Shown here: one piece after another, positions 1 through 7,575 of the stretch
Layout of the letters: each line of letters begins with the position of its first letter
Position numbering within the stretch: position 1 is the stretch's first letter
From: Neisseriaceae bacterium TC5R-5
GTDB lineage: Bacteria > Pseudomonadota > Gammaproteobacteria > Burkholderiales > Chromobacteriaceae
DNA: 64,000 bases
Reading direction: 5' to 3'
Assembly (NCBI GenBank): GCA_020830965.2
Contig: JACCFC020000010.1
Span: 1 to 64,000, forward strand
Translations under genes and position numbers: made by a program
Notes under the pieces: model-generated
Database searches by the model: none
What the model was told of the DNA's origin: nothing
The model's input: only the letters and a program-made list of their open reading frames with translations

Positions 1-22
1 TACACTTATCGGTTATTCAGTT

Positions 23-33
23 TGTTAAAGAGC
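23..33 (-). promoter_or_regulatory. boxA antitermination element of an rRNA leader
   Basis: Read on the minus strand the sequence is GCTCTTTAACA, matching the core of the bacterial rRNA boxA (known family form TGCTCTTTAACA) that binds NusB/NusE. It lies downstream of the strong promoter at 89-117 and is directed out of the left edge, so a 16S rRNA gene is expected just beyond position 1. Confidence 0.75.
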
Positions 34-88
34 GTTTCAGCTAGTTCCCAGAACCCTTCCTGCTGGCCTGTCTCTGCTGAGGTGGCGA

Positions 89-117
89 ACTATACCCACA
101 CCACTCTCAGACGTCAA
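89..117 (-). promoter_or_regulatory. Strong sigma70 promoter, probably of an rRNA operon leaving the left edge
   Basis: On the minus strand a -35 box TTGACG (112-117) and a -10 box TATAGT (89-94) are separated by exactly 17 nt. Upstream of it (about 118-165) the minus strand is rich in A and T runs, as in UP elements. About 55 nt downstream lies a boxA. Near-consensus boxes plus boxA point to an rrn promoter; this is inference because the 16S gene itself lies outside the window. Confidence 0.75.
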
Positions 118-235
118 CACTATTTGTCAGAAAAAACCAAATAGTTTTAAGAAAATTCCGTAAGCCATTGATTTTTAGTAAACAACGATTACCTATCTAA
201 GCTCTGTTTAATTTTCGAGCCCCATCGCAAGCACC

Positions 236-1579
236 TTAAAGTACGTAGCGAGCCAGATCTTCTCGCTGCGATAACAGTGCTAATTTAGCGTCGACATAGC
301 TGGCATCGATCTCACAGGGGCCTGGACGTGCGTCAAAAGCAATCTCTTCCAGTAGCTTTTCCATAACCGTATATAAACGACGTGCACCGATGTTCTCAGT
401 CTTCTCATTGACCTGCCAAGCAATTTCGGCCAGGCGCTGAATGCCTGAATCGGCGAAGGTCAGTTCCACACCCTCGGTTGCCAATAAAGCTTGATACTGA
501 CGGGTTAGGCAGGCACTGGTACTGACCAGAATTTCTTTAAAGTCATCTACCGTGAGTGAAGAGAGTTCGACTCTAATAGGTAAGCGCCCTTGCAGCTCTG
601 GAATCAAATCGGATGGTTTGGCTAACTGGAAGGCTCCCGATGCAATAAATAGTATGTGATCTGTTTTGACAATTCCGTATTTCGTGGAAACTGAAGTGCC
701 TTCTACTAACGGTAATAGATCGCGTTGCACACCTGCCCTAGAGACATCGGCACCTTGGCCTTCGCTACGCGCAGTCACCTTGTCGATTTCATCAAGAAAA
801 ACGATGCCGTTTTGTTCAACGTTTTTTAGCGCCTCCGCTCTGAGCTCTTCATCGTTGACTAATTTGGCAGCCTCTTCATCCACTAGCAGCTTACGAGCTT
901 CAGCAACTTTCATCTTGGCCGATTGTTTTTTGCCAGACCCAATGCCTTGGAACATATTTTGTAGTTGGCTGGCAAAGTCTTCCATACCGGGTGGAGCCAT
1001 AACATTCATTTGAGCAACCGGTGCCGCGATTTCGATTTCGATTTCTTTGTCGTCCAGCGAGCCTTCGCGCAGCTTTTTACGAAACTTTTGCCGGGTACTA
1101 CCATCCTCAGTCTTACTTTCCTCGACGGCGTCACCATCAAAAAACCCTGCGGCCTGCTGCCGCGGGCGCGGCAATAACACATCAAGGATACGGTCTTCGG
1201 CGGCATCTTCTGCGCGATGACGGTTACGCTTGATGGCGGCATCGCGGGTTTCCTTGATAGCCACATCGACTAGGTCACGGATAATGGTGTCGACATCGCG
1301 ACCGACATAACCTACTTCGGTGAATTTGGTCGCTTCAATTTTGATGAAAGGCGCACCTGCAAGTTTGGCCAGACGGCGTGCAATTTCGGTTTTACCGACC
1401 CCGGTTGGCCCTATCATCAGAATATTTTTCGGCGTAATTTCGCTGCGCAGCGGTTCATCCACTTGCTGACGACGCCAGCGATTACGCAACGCTACTGCCA
1501 CCGCACGCTTAGCAGCAGCCTGCCCAACAATATGCTGGTTCAGTTCATGGACAATTTCTTGAGGGGTCATTTGACTCAT
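236..1579 (-). CDS. hslU: HslU, ATPase subunit of the HslUV protease
   Basis: AAA+ unfoldase that feeds unfolded proteins to the HslV peptidase in the cytoplasm. The 447-aa protein has Walker A GPTGVGKT at residues 57-64, the pore loop GYVG at 90-93, Walker B VFLDEIDK at 260-267, and a C-terminal tail ending in RYVL that in the family docks into HslV. The variable I domain lies around residues 110-240. The start ATG has GGAG 9 nt upstream. hslV lies 89 nt upstream on the same strand, so the two form the usual hslVU operon. Length is normal for the family (E. coli 443 aa). Identification is certain. Confidence 0.98.
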   Translation of the reverse strand: MSQMTPQEIVHELNQHIVGQAAAKRAVAVALRNRWRRQQVDEPLRSEITPKNILMIGPTGVGKTEIARRLAKLAGAPFIKIEATKFTEVGYVGRDVDTIIRDLVDVAIKETRDAAIKRNRHRAEDAAEDRILDVLLPRPRQQAAGFFDGDAVEESKTEDGSTRQKFRKKLREGSLDDKEIEIEIAAPVAQMNVMAPPGMEDFASQLQNMFQGIGSGKKQSAKMKVAEARKLLVDEEAAKLVNDEELRAEALKNVEQNGIVFLDEIDKVTARSEGQGADVSRAGVQRDLLPLVEGTSVSTKYGIVKTDHILFIASGAFQLAKPSDLIPELQGRLPIRVELSSLTVDDFKEILVSTSACLTRQYQALLATEGVELTFADSGIQRLAEIAWQVNEKTENIGARRLYTVMEKLLEEIAFDARPGPCEIDASYVDAKLALLSQREDLARYVL

Positions 1580-1668
1580 ATTTGTGTTCTCCGGCCTAGC
1601 AGCCTAATGTAGCTATCAAGCCTGTTTATTCTTTAGTAAGTTGTTGCTATATCTGTTACTGGGGAGCG

Positions 1669-2214
1669 CTAGCTGGCTTCACCCAGCGTTTCAATCAAGT
1701 GGTTATGATTGGTATAGATACAAATATCACCAGCGATTTCTAAAGATTTTTTGACGACCACCGCTGGATCAAAATCGGTATTCTCAAAGAGTGCGCGCGC
1801 AGCTGATTGTGCAAAAGCACCACCGGAACCAATGGCGGCAATGCCTTGCTCCGGCTCCAGTACGTCGCCGTTACCGGTAATGATCAATGTGGCTTCTTTA
1901 TCCGCCACAATCAGCATCGCTTCCAAGCGGCGCAACATGCGATCCGTACGCCAGTCCTTGGCCAGTTCAACCGCTGAGCGCACCAAGTGGCCTTGATGTT
2001 TTTCCAACTTGGCTTCAAAACGCTCAAACAAGGTGAAGGCGTCAGCGGTACCACCGGCAAAGCCTGCCAAGACTTGATCATGGTAGAGCCGGCGAATTTT
2101 CCGGGCGGTAGACTTAATGACGATATTACCCAGCGTTACCTGACCATCTCCACCAAGCGCAACACGCTCTCCACGACGTACAGAAACAATCGTTGTTCCA
2201 TCAAACTGCTGCAT
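1669..2214 (-). CDS. hslV: HslV, peptidase subunit of the HslUV protease
   Basis: Proteasome-like threonine peptidase forming a double hexamer capped by HslU. I chose the ATG at 2214, giving 181 aa and the N-terminus [10 protein letters not shown], because betaproteobacterial HslV starts this way and GGAA lies 8 nt upstream; an upstream in-frame ATG (2256) would add 14 residues without family support. The mature enzyme is expected to begin at Thr7 after removal of the short propeptide. The conserved segments [28 protein letters not shown] and AIGSGG are present. First gene of hslVU, divergent from the tonB operon. Confidence 0.97.
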   Translation of the reverse strand: MQQFDGTTIVSVRRGERVALGGDGQVTLGNIVIKSTARKIRRLYHDQVLAGFAGGTADAFTLFERFEAKLEKHQGHLVRSAVELAKDWRTDRMLRRLEAMLIVADKEATLIITGNGDVLEPEQGIAAIGSGGAFAQSAARALFENTDFDPAVVVKKSLEIAGDICIYTNHNHLIETLGEAS

Positions 2215-2384
2215 ATTTGGTATTCCAATTATCGAAGCCATAGGCCGGGGTGCCATGGCATATCAGCCGGATATGCAGGCAAAGCTGCAGATTACAAGCA
2301 CTTTTGAATGCACCAAAGCTACGATTTTTGAGCAAATCATCGTTCACTCGGGGCGGGTTCAAACGTGAGGTGCTATAACACCAC

Positions 2385-2414
2385 TTTACAAATAATAATG
2401 ATTCGCAATATCAT
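2385..2414 (+). promoter_or_regulatory. Promoter of the tonB operon, overlapping a Fur box
   Basis: A -35 box TTTACA (2385-2390), an 18-nt spacer and a -10 box TATCAT (2409-2414) can be read. The spacer is occupied by the Fur-box-like sequence 2393-2407, the classic position for repression. Transcription from here would begin at or next to the tonB ATG at 2421. The -10 box is only fair, so the call is moderate. Confidence 0.5.
2393..2407 (+). promoter_or_regulatory. Fur box
   Basis: The 15-mer TAATAATGATTCGCA matches the 7-1-7 Fur consensus TGATAATnATTATCA at 12 of 14 informative positions. It lies just in front of tonB-exbB-exbD and a siderophore receptor, all typical Fur targets, so repression by Fe(II)-Fur is the natural reading. 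Confidence 0.75.
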
Positions 2415-2420
2415 AAAAAC

Positions 2421-3125
2421 ATGAAAGCGCCCTCTCTACATTCTCTTGTCCTCGGTAGCAGCATTGTGCTGCATATCCTGGCCTTTGCTTTGATTATCCA
2501 TTTAGCTGTGCCGACCACGGAGATACAGCCTCCTGCCATTGTCAGTATGAGCTTAGTCAATGTGGCAGCCTCGCCCCATCACACCAGCACGCCAAGCAGT
2601 ACCAAGGCAGAGCAGAAGAACAAGCCTAGCTCGCGTCCAAACCATTCACCTCCCCGCCCAAAGCCTGCTAGCACGCAAGCAGCCAAATTATTAGACTCAG
2701 CCAACGAATCACCCTACACCACGACCACAGCCAGCCCTGCGCAGCCCTCGCCAGCGCCAAGCACGGCAGCTGGCTCTAACCATGACATGGAGGCGGCCTC
2801 GAAAAAGACAGCCATCGCAGAAACAGCCAAGGTAACTGAACCGCTATACCGCGGTGCTTACCTGAATAATCCCAAACCGCAGTATCCACCACTCTCTATA
2901 GAGGAGAACGAAACCGGCACGGTACATCTACGTGTACTCATCAGCGCACAAGGATTACCACAAGATGTGTCGCTCGCCAGCAGCAGCGGCTTCTCGCGCC
3001 TTGATCGTGCCGCGCTGAATGCGGTGAAGAAATGGCGGTTTATTCCGGCCAAACGTGGCAATGAGGCCATTCCCTATAGCTATACCATCCCTGTTGAATT
3101 CTCACTCAAGTCTGCCAAATCATGA
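2421..3125 (+). CDS. tonB: TonB energy transducer
   Basis: Couples the proton motive force harvested by ExbB/ExbD to outer-membrane receptors. The 234-aa protein has one N-terminal membrane helix (about residues 8-30), a long Pro/Ser/Thr/Lys-rich periplasmic linker (about 50-140), and a C-terminal TonB domain (about 145-230) with NPKPQYPPLS, GTVHLRVLI and LDRAALNAVKKWRF. No Shine-Dalgarno sequence is visible before the ATG, and the best promoter would start transcription at the ATG. It overlaps exbB by 4 nt (ATGA) and is the first gene of an iron-uptake operon. Confidence 0.95.
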   Translation: MKAPSLHSLVLGSSIVLHILAFALIIHLAVPTTEIQPPAIVSMSLVNVAASPHHTSTPSSTKAEQKNKPSSRPNHSPPRPKPASTQAAKLLDSANESPYTTTTASPAQPSPAPSTAAGSNHDMEAASKKTAIAETAKVTEPLYRGAYLNNPKPQYPPLSIEENETGTVHLRVLISAQGLPQDVSLASSSGFSRLDRAALNAVKKWRFIPAKRGNEAIPYSYTIPVEFSLKSAKS

Positions 3126-3799
3126 ATCTACTTACTGTTTTCCAACAAGGCGATGCGGTACTGATCGCGGTTTTTGCCACTCTCGTTCTCATGTCGGTGC
3201 TCACTTGGTACCTCATCATTCTGCGCGGCCTGCAAACCTGGCAGACTCGGCGTGGCAACCAAGCAGCAGAGGCCGCATTATGGGATGCGCCTGACTGGCA
3301 ACAAGCTGAACTGGCCTTGCAACACTCCAACGCTCCCTTTGCCAAACTCACTCGCCAAGGCTTAGCGGCGCTACGTCATCACCGCAGTCAGGCAGAAAAA
3401 GCCTTGGGACAAGCCTGTTCTTCCGATGAGTTTCTTACCCGCGCCATTCGTAAAGGCATTGCTCAAGCCAATGCTCAGCAAGAAGGCGGCATGACCCTGC
3501 TGGCGTCGATCGGCTCTACCGCACCATTTATTGGTCTGTTTGGCACCGTCTGGGGGATTTATCACGCGCTCGTCAATATCGGAGCAGCTGGCCAAGTCAA
3601 TATCGCCGCCGTCTCCGGCCCGATTGGTGAAGCACTGATTGCCACCGCCGCCGGGTTGGCCGCCGCCATTCCCGCCGTGCTCGCTTACAACGCCTTTACC
3701 CGCATGCAGCGTGTGATGACACAAGAAATCGATCACTTTGCCCATGATCTGCATGCCCAATTACTCACTCAATCAGGAGAAATCGATGGCGTTCGGTAG
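3122..3799 (+). CDS. exbB: ExbB, proton channel subunit of the TonB system
   Basis: Inner-membrane protein of the MotA/TolQ/ExbB family, 225 aa, with three predicted membrane segments (about 15-37, 130-152 and 170-192). The conserved block GLFGTVWGIYHALVNIG and the following GPIGEALIATAAGLAAAIPAV are the family signature around helices 2 and 3. The start overlaps the tonB stop codon by 4 nt, implying translational coupling. Works as a pentamer with ExbD and TonB. Confidence 0.95.
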   Translation: MNLLTVFQQGDAVLIAVFATLVLMSVLTWYLIILRGLQTWQTRRGNQAAEAALWDAPDWQQAELALQHSNAPFAKLTRQGLAALRHHRSQAEKALGQACSSDEFLTRAIRKGIAQANAQQEGGMTLLASIGSTAPFIGLFGTVWGIYHALVNIGAAGQVNIAAVSGPIGEALIATAAGLAAAIPAVLAYNAFTRMQRVMTQEIDHFAHDLHAQLLTQSGEIDGVR

Positions 3800-4196
3800 T
3801 TTCGAGCAAGGCTCTAGCGCCCCTATGGCCGACATCAACACCACCCCGCTAGTGGATGTCATGCTGGTACTGCTGGTGGTATTCATCATCACCACGCCCT
3901 TACTCAGCAACAGTATTCCGTTAAATCTGCCACAGGCACAGACCAGTAGCGAAACTCGCGAACAAACTCCCATTCGCGTCGCCATTGATGCCAGCGGCAA
4001 ACAGTTCTGGAACGATACGCCCATCACACCAGAGCAACTCAATGCGCGCTTCCGTGCCGCAGCCAAAGCCAATCCACAAATAGAGCTACACCTGTTTGCG
4101 GATAAAAACGTGCGCTACGAACAAGTAGCGCAAACCTTAGCCAGCGCACAGCAAAGCGGCATCAGCAAAATCGGCTTCGCGACCGAAACCCCTTAA
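3786..4196 (+). CDS. exbD: ExbD, proton channel subunit of the TonB system
   Basis: 136-aa ExbD/TolR protein. The start is the ATG at 3786 with AGGAGA 5 nt upstream; it lies inside the end of exbB (14-nt overlap). The N-terminal segment has the family motif ADINTTPLVDVMLVLLVVF, in which Asp24 corresponds to the protonatable Asp of E. coli ExbD. One membrane helix (about 21-42) is followed by a periplasmic domain. Third gene of the tonB operon. Confidence 0.95.
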   Translation: MAFGSFEQGSSAPMADINTTPLVDVMLVLLVVFIITTPLLSNSIPLNLPQAQTSSETREQTPIRVAIDASGKQFWNDTPITPEQLNARFRAAAKANPQIELHLFADKNVRYEQVAQTLASAQQSGISKIGFATETP

Positions 4197-4288
4197 ATTC
4201 ACCCCCACCTCACTGCCCGCCCCAGCCAATCTCGCCTGGGGTCAGGCGGAGCTACGCCCATCAACTCTCAACGCAAAGGAAGAATCAG

Positions 4289-6469
4289 ATGAAACCACGT
4301 GACAGCCAACCCCTTCCCATCGGTCAGAAGAAGCCACCACTCCGACTAGCCATCAGCCTGCTTGCGGCCGCACTCTGTCCTAGCCTAGCGGTAGCCGCAA
4401 ACGAAGCGACTCAACTGGAAACCATACGCGTCGAAGGAGAACAAAACGCACGCGGTAGCTTGCAAACAGAATCCAGCTCCATCGGCAAAACCAAGCAAAA
4501 GCTGAAAGACATTCCACAATCCATCTCGGTCGTGCCGAAACAACTCCTCGAAGACCAGGCCACCAGCAACTTAAAAGACGCGCTACGCAATGTGCCCGGC
4601 ATCACCTTTGCCGCTGGAGAAGGTGGCCGCACCGGTGACCAGGTCATTATTCGAGGCTTTACCGCCACCACCGACACCTATCTGGATGGTATGCGTGATA
4701 TCGGCCAATACAACCGTGACCCATTTAATCTGGAAAAAGTAGAAGTCCTTAAAGGTGCGAGTTCCATGCTGTTTGGCCGAGGCTCTACCGGCGGCGTTGT
4801 CAATCAGGTGAGCAAAACGCCGTTTGCTGGCGAACAAAAAAATATCGAGCTCAGTTTGGGCACCCATAATTTTAAGCGCCTCACGGCCGACCTCAACCAA
4901 GCCCTCAATGACAACAGCGCACTACGCCTGAATGTGATGGGCACTCAGCAAGGCAGCGACCGTGGCCCGGCAGAAAACAAACGCTTTGGCTTTGCTCCCT
5001 CGCTGGCCTTGGGCTTAGGCGAACCGACCACCGTCGTGTTCTCGTGGCTACACCAGCAAGAAGACAATGTCCCCGACTACGGTTTGCCATTTGACCCCAA
5101 TACCCGCCAACCCATTGCCGTACCGCGCGACCGTTTTTATGGTCTGGATAGTGATTTTGAAAAAACCCGCGCCGACATCGTCACCGCCAAAGTCAGCCAT
5201 ATCATGAATGATCAGATGGTGCTGACGAATCAACTACGCTACAACCGCTACTGGCGCGATGTCTCCCCTACCGCGCCACGCCTGTCCGGCATCAGCAGCG
5301 GCATACCCGTTACCGATAGCACCATTGTCAACCGCAGCAAACCGCTACGCGATGGCACCGACTCCTCGTGGAACAACCAGACCGATCTGGTCAGCAAATT
5401 CCACACGGGCGATATCGGCCATACGCTACTCACCGGCCTGGAGCTCACCAAGGAAAAATCCGACACCAGCCGCTCGGCGCTGCTCAACCCCGTCACCGCC
5501 ACCACCGTGGGGGCGCCCAATTCGGCGGACAACACCAATCTAAGCAGCTACCGCACCAGTCACACCCAGTTCGATGCCAGTAATATCGCCCTGTATGCGA
5601 TGGACACCCTAGAGCTGACACCACAATGGAAGGCCGTCGTCGGCACCCGCTTTGATCGCTTTGATGGTGACTACAGCATACGCAGCTATAGCCGTACCGG
5701 CAGCCTCAACCCGGCAAGCAGTTACGACCTCAGCCGTACCGACAATGTGTGGAGCTGGCGCTCCGGTCTGATCTGGCAGCCCGACAACCAGCAATCCTAC
5801 TACGCCAGCTACGGTACCTCCTTCAACCCCTCTGGCGAAACCTATGCGCTTGACCCGGCAACGGCCAAAGTAGACCCGGAAAAAAACCGTAATATCGAAA
5901 TCGGCGCTAAGTGGGATCTGCTAGACGGTGATGCCAGCCTGCGCGCTGCCCTGTTTCGCATCGAAAAAACCAATGAACGCAACACCGATCCGGACACCCC
6001 CGATGTTGTCGTGCTATCCGGTAAACGCCACACCGATGGTATCGAAATAGAAGGCGCGGGACGACTGACTGAACGCTGGGAAATCTTTGCTGGTGCCACG
6101 TATATGGATGCCAAAATAGACAAGGCCGCGCCACCCAACCTAGGCGCGACCGGCACCGAAGGCAACACCCCTCGCTACACCCCCAACGTCACCGCCAATA
6201 TCTGGACGACTTATCAACTGAACGATGAGGTCACCGCCGGCTTTGGACTCACCCATGTTGGCAAACGCTATGCACACGAAAACAACACCAACTACTTGGC
6301 TGCCTACACCACCGCCAACGCGATGCTGGCCTATGAAACCCGCCAATATAAGGTACAGCTCAACCTTAACAATCTGGCCAACAAAACTTACTTCGATGGC
6401 GGCTACCCTGCCCATGCCACCGTTGGCCGACCTCGTGAAGCCCAACTGACACTGGGGCTGAAATATTGA
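4289..6469 (+). CDS. TonB-dependent catecholate siderophore receptor (Fiu/PiuA type)
   Basis: Outer-membrane gated porin for ferric siderophores, 726 aa. It shows a signal peptide ending near the sequence SLAVAAN (about residue 36), a TonB-box-like segment ETIRVEGE, a plug domain (about 65-175, with LKDALRNVPGITF and VEVLKGASSMLFGRGSTGG), and a 22-strand barrel ending in a C-terminal Tyr (LTLGLKY), the usual outer-membrane signature. AAGGAAG lies before the ATG. It follows exbD after 92 nt and precedes piuC, the arrangement known for Fiu/YbiX and PiuA/PiuC, which suggests catecholate or monomeric dihydroxybenzoyl-type ligands. The exact substrate cannot be read from sequence. Confidence 0.9.
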   Translation: MKPRDSQPLPIGQKKPPLRLAISLLAAALCPSLAVAANEATQLETIRVEGEQNARGSLQTESSSIGKTKQKLKDIPQSISVVPKQLLEDQATSNLKDALRNVPGITFAAGEGGRTGDQVIIRGFTATTDTYLDGMRDIGQYNRDPFNLEKVEVLKGASSMLFGRGSTGGVVNQVSKTPFAGEQKNIELSLGTHNFKRLTADLNQALNDNSALRLNVMGTQQGSDRGPAENKRFGFAPSLALGLGEPTTVVFSWLHQQEDNVPDYGLPFDPNTRQPIAVPRDRFYGLDSDFEKTRADIVTAKVSHIMNDQMVLTNQLRYNRYWRDVSPTAPRLSGISSGIPVTDSTIVNRSKPLRDGTDSSWNNQTDLVSKFHTGDIGHTLLTGLELTKEKSDTSRSALLNPVTATTVGAPNSADNTNLSSYRTSHTQFDASNIALYAMDTLELTPQWKAVVGTRFDRFDGDYSIRSYSRTGSLNPASSYDLSRTDNVWSWRSGLIWQPDNQQSYYASYGTSFNPSGETYALDPATAKVDPEKNRNIEIGAKWDLLDGDASLRAALFRIEKTNERNTDPDTPDVVVLSGKRHTDGIEIEGAGRLTERWEIFAGATYMDAKIDKAAPPNLGATGTEGNTPRYTPNVTANIWTTYQLNDEVTAGFGLTHVGKRYAHENNTNYLAAYTTANAMLAYETRQYKVQLNLNNLANKTYFDGGYPAHATVGRPREAQLTLGLKY

Positions 6470-6554
6470 AGCCCTGCCGGGCCGGGCGGCCATGTGGCCG
6501 CCAACTTGACTAAAATGCTAAGATCAGTTTCTAGCCAACCTGCAGGACAAACAC

Positions 6555-7235
6555 ATGATTTTACAAATTCCTGGCATTCTCAGCCCAGAAGAACTGGTCC
6601 AAGCCCGCACCCTACTCGAGCAAGCCAACTGGGCCAATGGCGATATCACCGCTGGCAGTCAATCCGCCCAAGTCAAAAACAATCTGCAACTCCCACACAA
6701 CGGGCCCGAGGCCGAAGCCCTGCGCGACCTGATACAAAACGGGCTGGCCCGTAGTGGCATCTTCTTCTCGGCAGCACTACCCAAGCAGCTCTTTCCTCCA
6801 CTATTCAACTGCTACCGCGAAGGTATGGGCTTTGGCAATCATGTCGATAACGCCGTGCGCAACAATCCCTTTAATGGCACTTGGGTGCGTACGGATATCT
6901 CTTGCACCTTGTTTCTGAATGAACCAACTGAATACGAAGGCGGAGAACTCATTGTTGAGGACACCTACGGCATCCATAGCGTCAAAGGCCCGGCAGGTAG
7001 CGTGGTGCTCTACCCCTCAACCAGCATTCATCGGGTAGAAACGATTCGCCAGGGCGCGCGTTATGCATCCTTCTTCTGGATTCAAAGCATGGTTCGCGAT
7101 GACAGCAAGCGCGAGCTGCTATTCAATATGGACTTGTCGATTTCCAACTTGCGCGAACAACACGGCGACACCGACGCCCTCGTCAACATCACCTCCAGCT
7201 ATCACAACCTGCTGCGGATGTGGACGGAGGTGTAA
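6555..7235 (+). CDS. piuC: Fe(II)/2-oxoglutarate dioxygenase PiuC/YbiX family (PKHD-type hydroxylase)
   Basis: 226-aa double-stranded beta-helix oxygenase. The iron ligands are visible as His96 and Asp98 (GNHVDNA) and His159 (STSIHRVE), with Arg169 (GARYASFFW) as the 2-oxoglutarate ligand. Length and motifs match E. coli YbiX and Pseudomonas PiuC, which are regularly encoded next to a Fiu/PiuA receptor and are iron-repressed; their substrate is not established as far as I know. AGGA lies upstream of the ATG. Last gene of the Fur-controlled operon, 85 nt after the receptor. Confidence 0.92.
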   Translation: MILQIPGILSPEELVQARTLLEQANWANGDITAGSQSAQVKNNLQLPHNGPEAEALRDLIQNGLARSGIFFSAALPKQLFPPLFNCYREGMGFGNHVDNAVRNNPFNGTWVRTDISCTLFLNEPTEYEGGELIVEDTYGIHSVKGPAGSVVLYPSTSIHRVETIRQGARYASFFWIQSMVRDDSKRELLFNMDLSISNLREQHGDTDALVNITSSYHNLLRMWTEV

Positions 7236-7270
7236 AACCGGTCGGCTGCACCCCGATCAACCACCTGACC

Positions 7271-7294
7271 GATCACCCGATCACCCGATCACCC
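7271..7294. repeat. Three perfect tandem copies of GATCACCC
   Basis: GATCACCC occurs three times without interruption (7271-7278, 7279-7286, 7287-7294), flanked by degenerate versions (GATCAACC before, GACCATCC after). It lies between piuC and the long palindrome. A simple 8-bp microsatellite; no function visible. Confidence 0.85.
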
Positions 7295-7307
7295 GACCAT
7301 CCAACCA

Positions 7308-7339
7308 CCGTAGAGACAAGGCATGCCTTGTCTCTACGG
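7308..7339. repeat. Perfect 32-bp palindrome downstream of piuC
   Basis: The half-site CCGTAGAGACAAGGCA (7308-7323) is followed at once by its exact reverse complement (7324-7339), with no spacer. It lies 73 nt after the piuC stop. It could act as a terminator hairpin, but no T run follows on either strand; the GTAGAGAC...GTCTCTAC ends resemble small interspersed palindromes known from other bacteria. Confidence 0.85.
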
Positions 7340-7396
7340 ACTGAAGCATAGGACTGCTTGAGGTAGACATGATGGGACTCCTTCTAGATTTTTACA

Positions 7397-7415
7397 GAAA
7401 GACCGCCAGTCTTTC
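7397..7415. repeat. Small hairpin between piuC and metH
   Basis: GAAAGAC (7397-7403) and GTCTTTC (7409-7415) form a 7-bp stem with a 5-nt loop. No T run follows, so it is not a clear terminator. The rest of the 340-nt gap 7236-7575 holds the GATCACCC repeat, the 32-bp palindrome and a Fur-box-like site; no cobalamin or SAH riboswitch signature was seen. Confidence 0.5.
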
Positions 7416-7465
7416 GGGCGCGGTTACCGCTTCTAGTTAAGTGTTTTGAGCACCGGGGCGAAAAG

Positions 7466-7480
7466 TAATAATGATTGCCA
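7466..7480 (+). promoter_or_regulatory. Fur-box-like sequence upstream of metH
   Basis: TAATAATGATTGCCA matches the 7-1-7 Fur consensus at 12 of 14 informative positions and shares its first eleven bases with the tonB Fur box at 2393-2407. It lies 95 nt before the chosen metH start. No clear promoter boxes were recognised around it, so regulation of metH by Fur is only a possibility. Confidence 0.45.
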
Positions 7481-7575
7481 GGCCGGCCAAGTACTCACTA
7501 GGCCAAGCAGTGCGGCAAAATGATAAGATAACGCCCTTTGTCACCGTTTATGCTGCCATGCAGCGCGCTCACACT

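Noticed and set aside
7236-7575. Cobalamin or SAH riboswitch upstream of metH
   Set aside because: Expected because of the enzyme, but no conserved core such as a B12 box was seen; only small hairpins and repeats.
7471-7575. Extended N-terminus for MetH starting at 7471
   Set aside because: The extra 35 residues have no counterpart in the family, and the putative start lies inside the Fur-box-like site.
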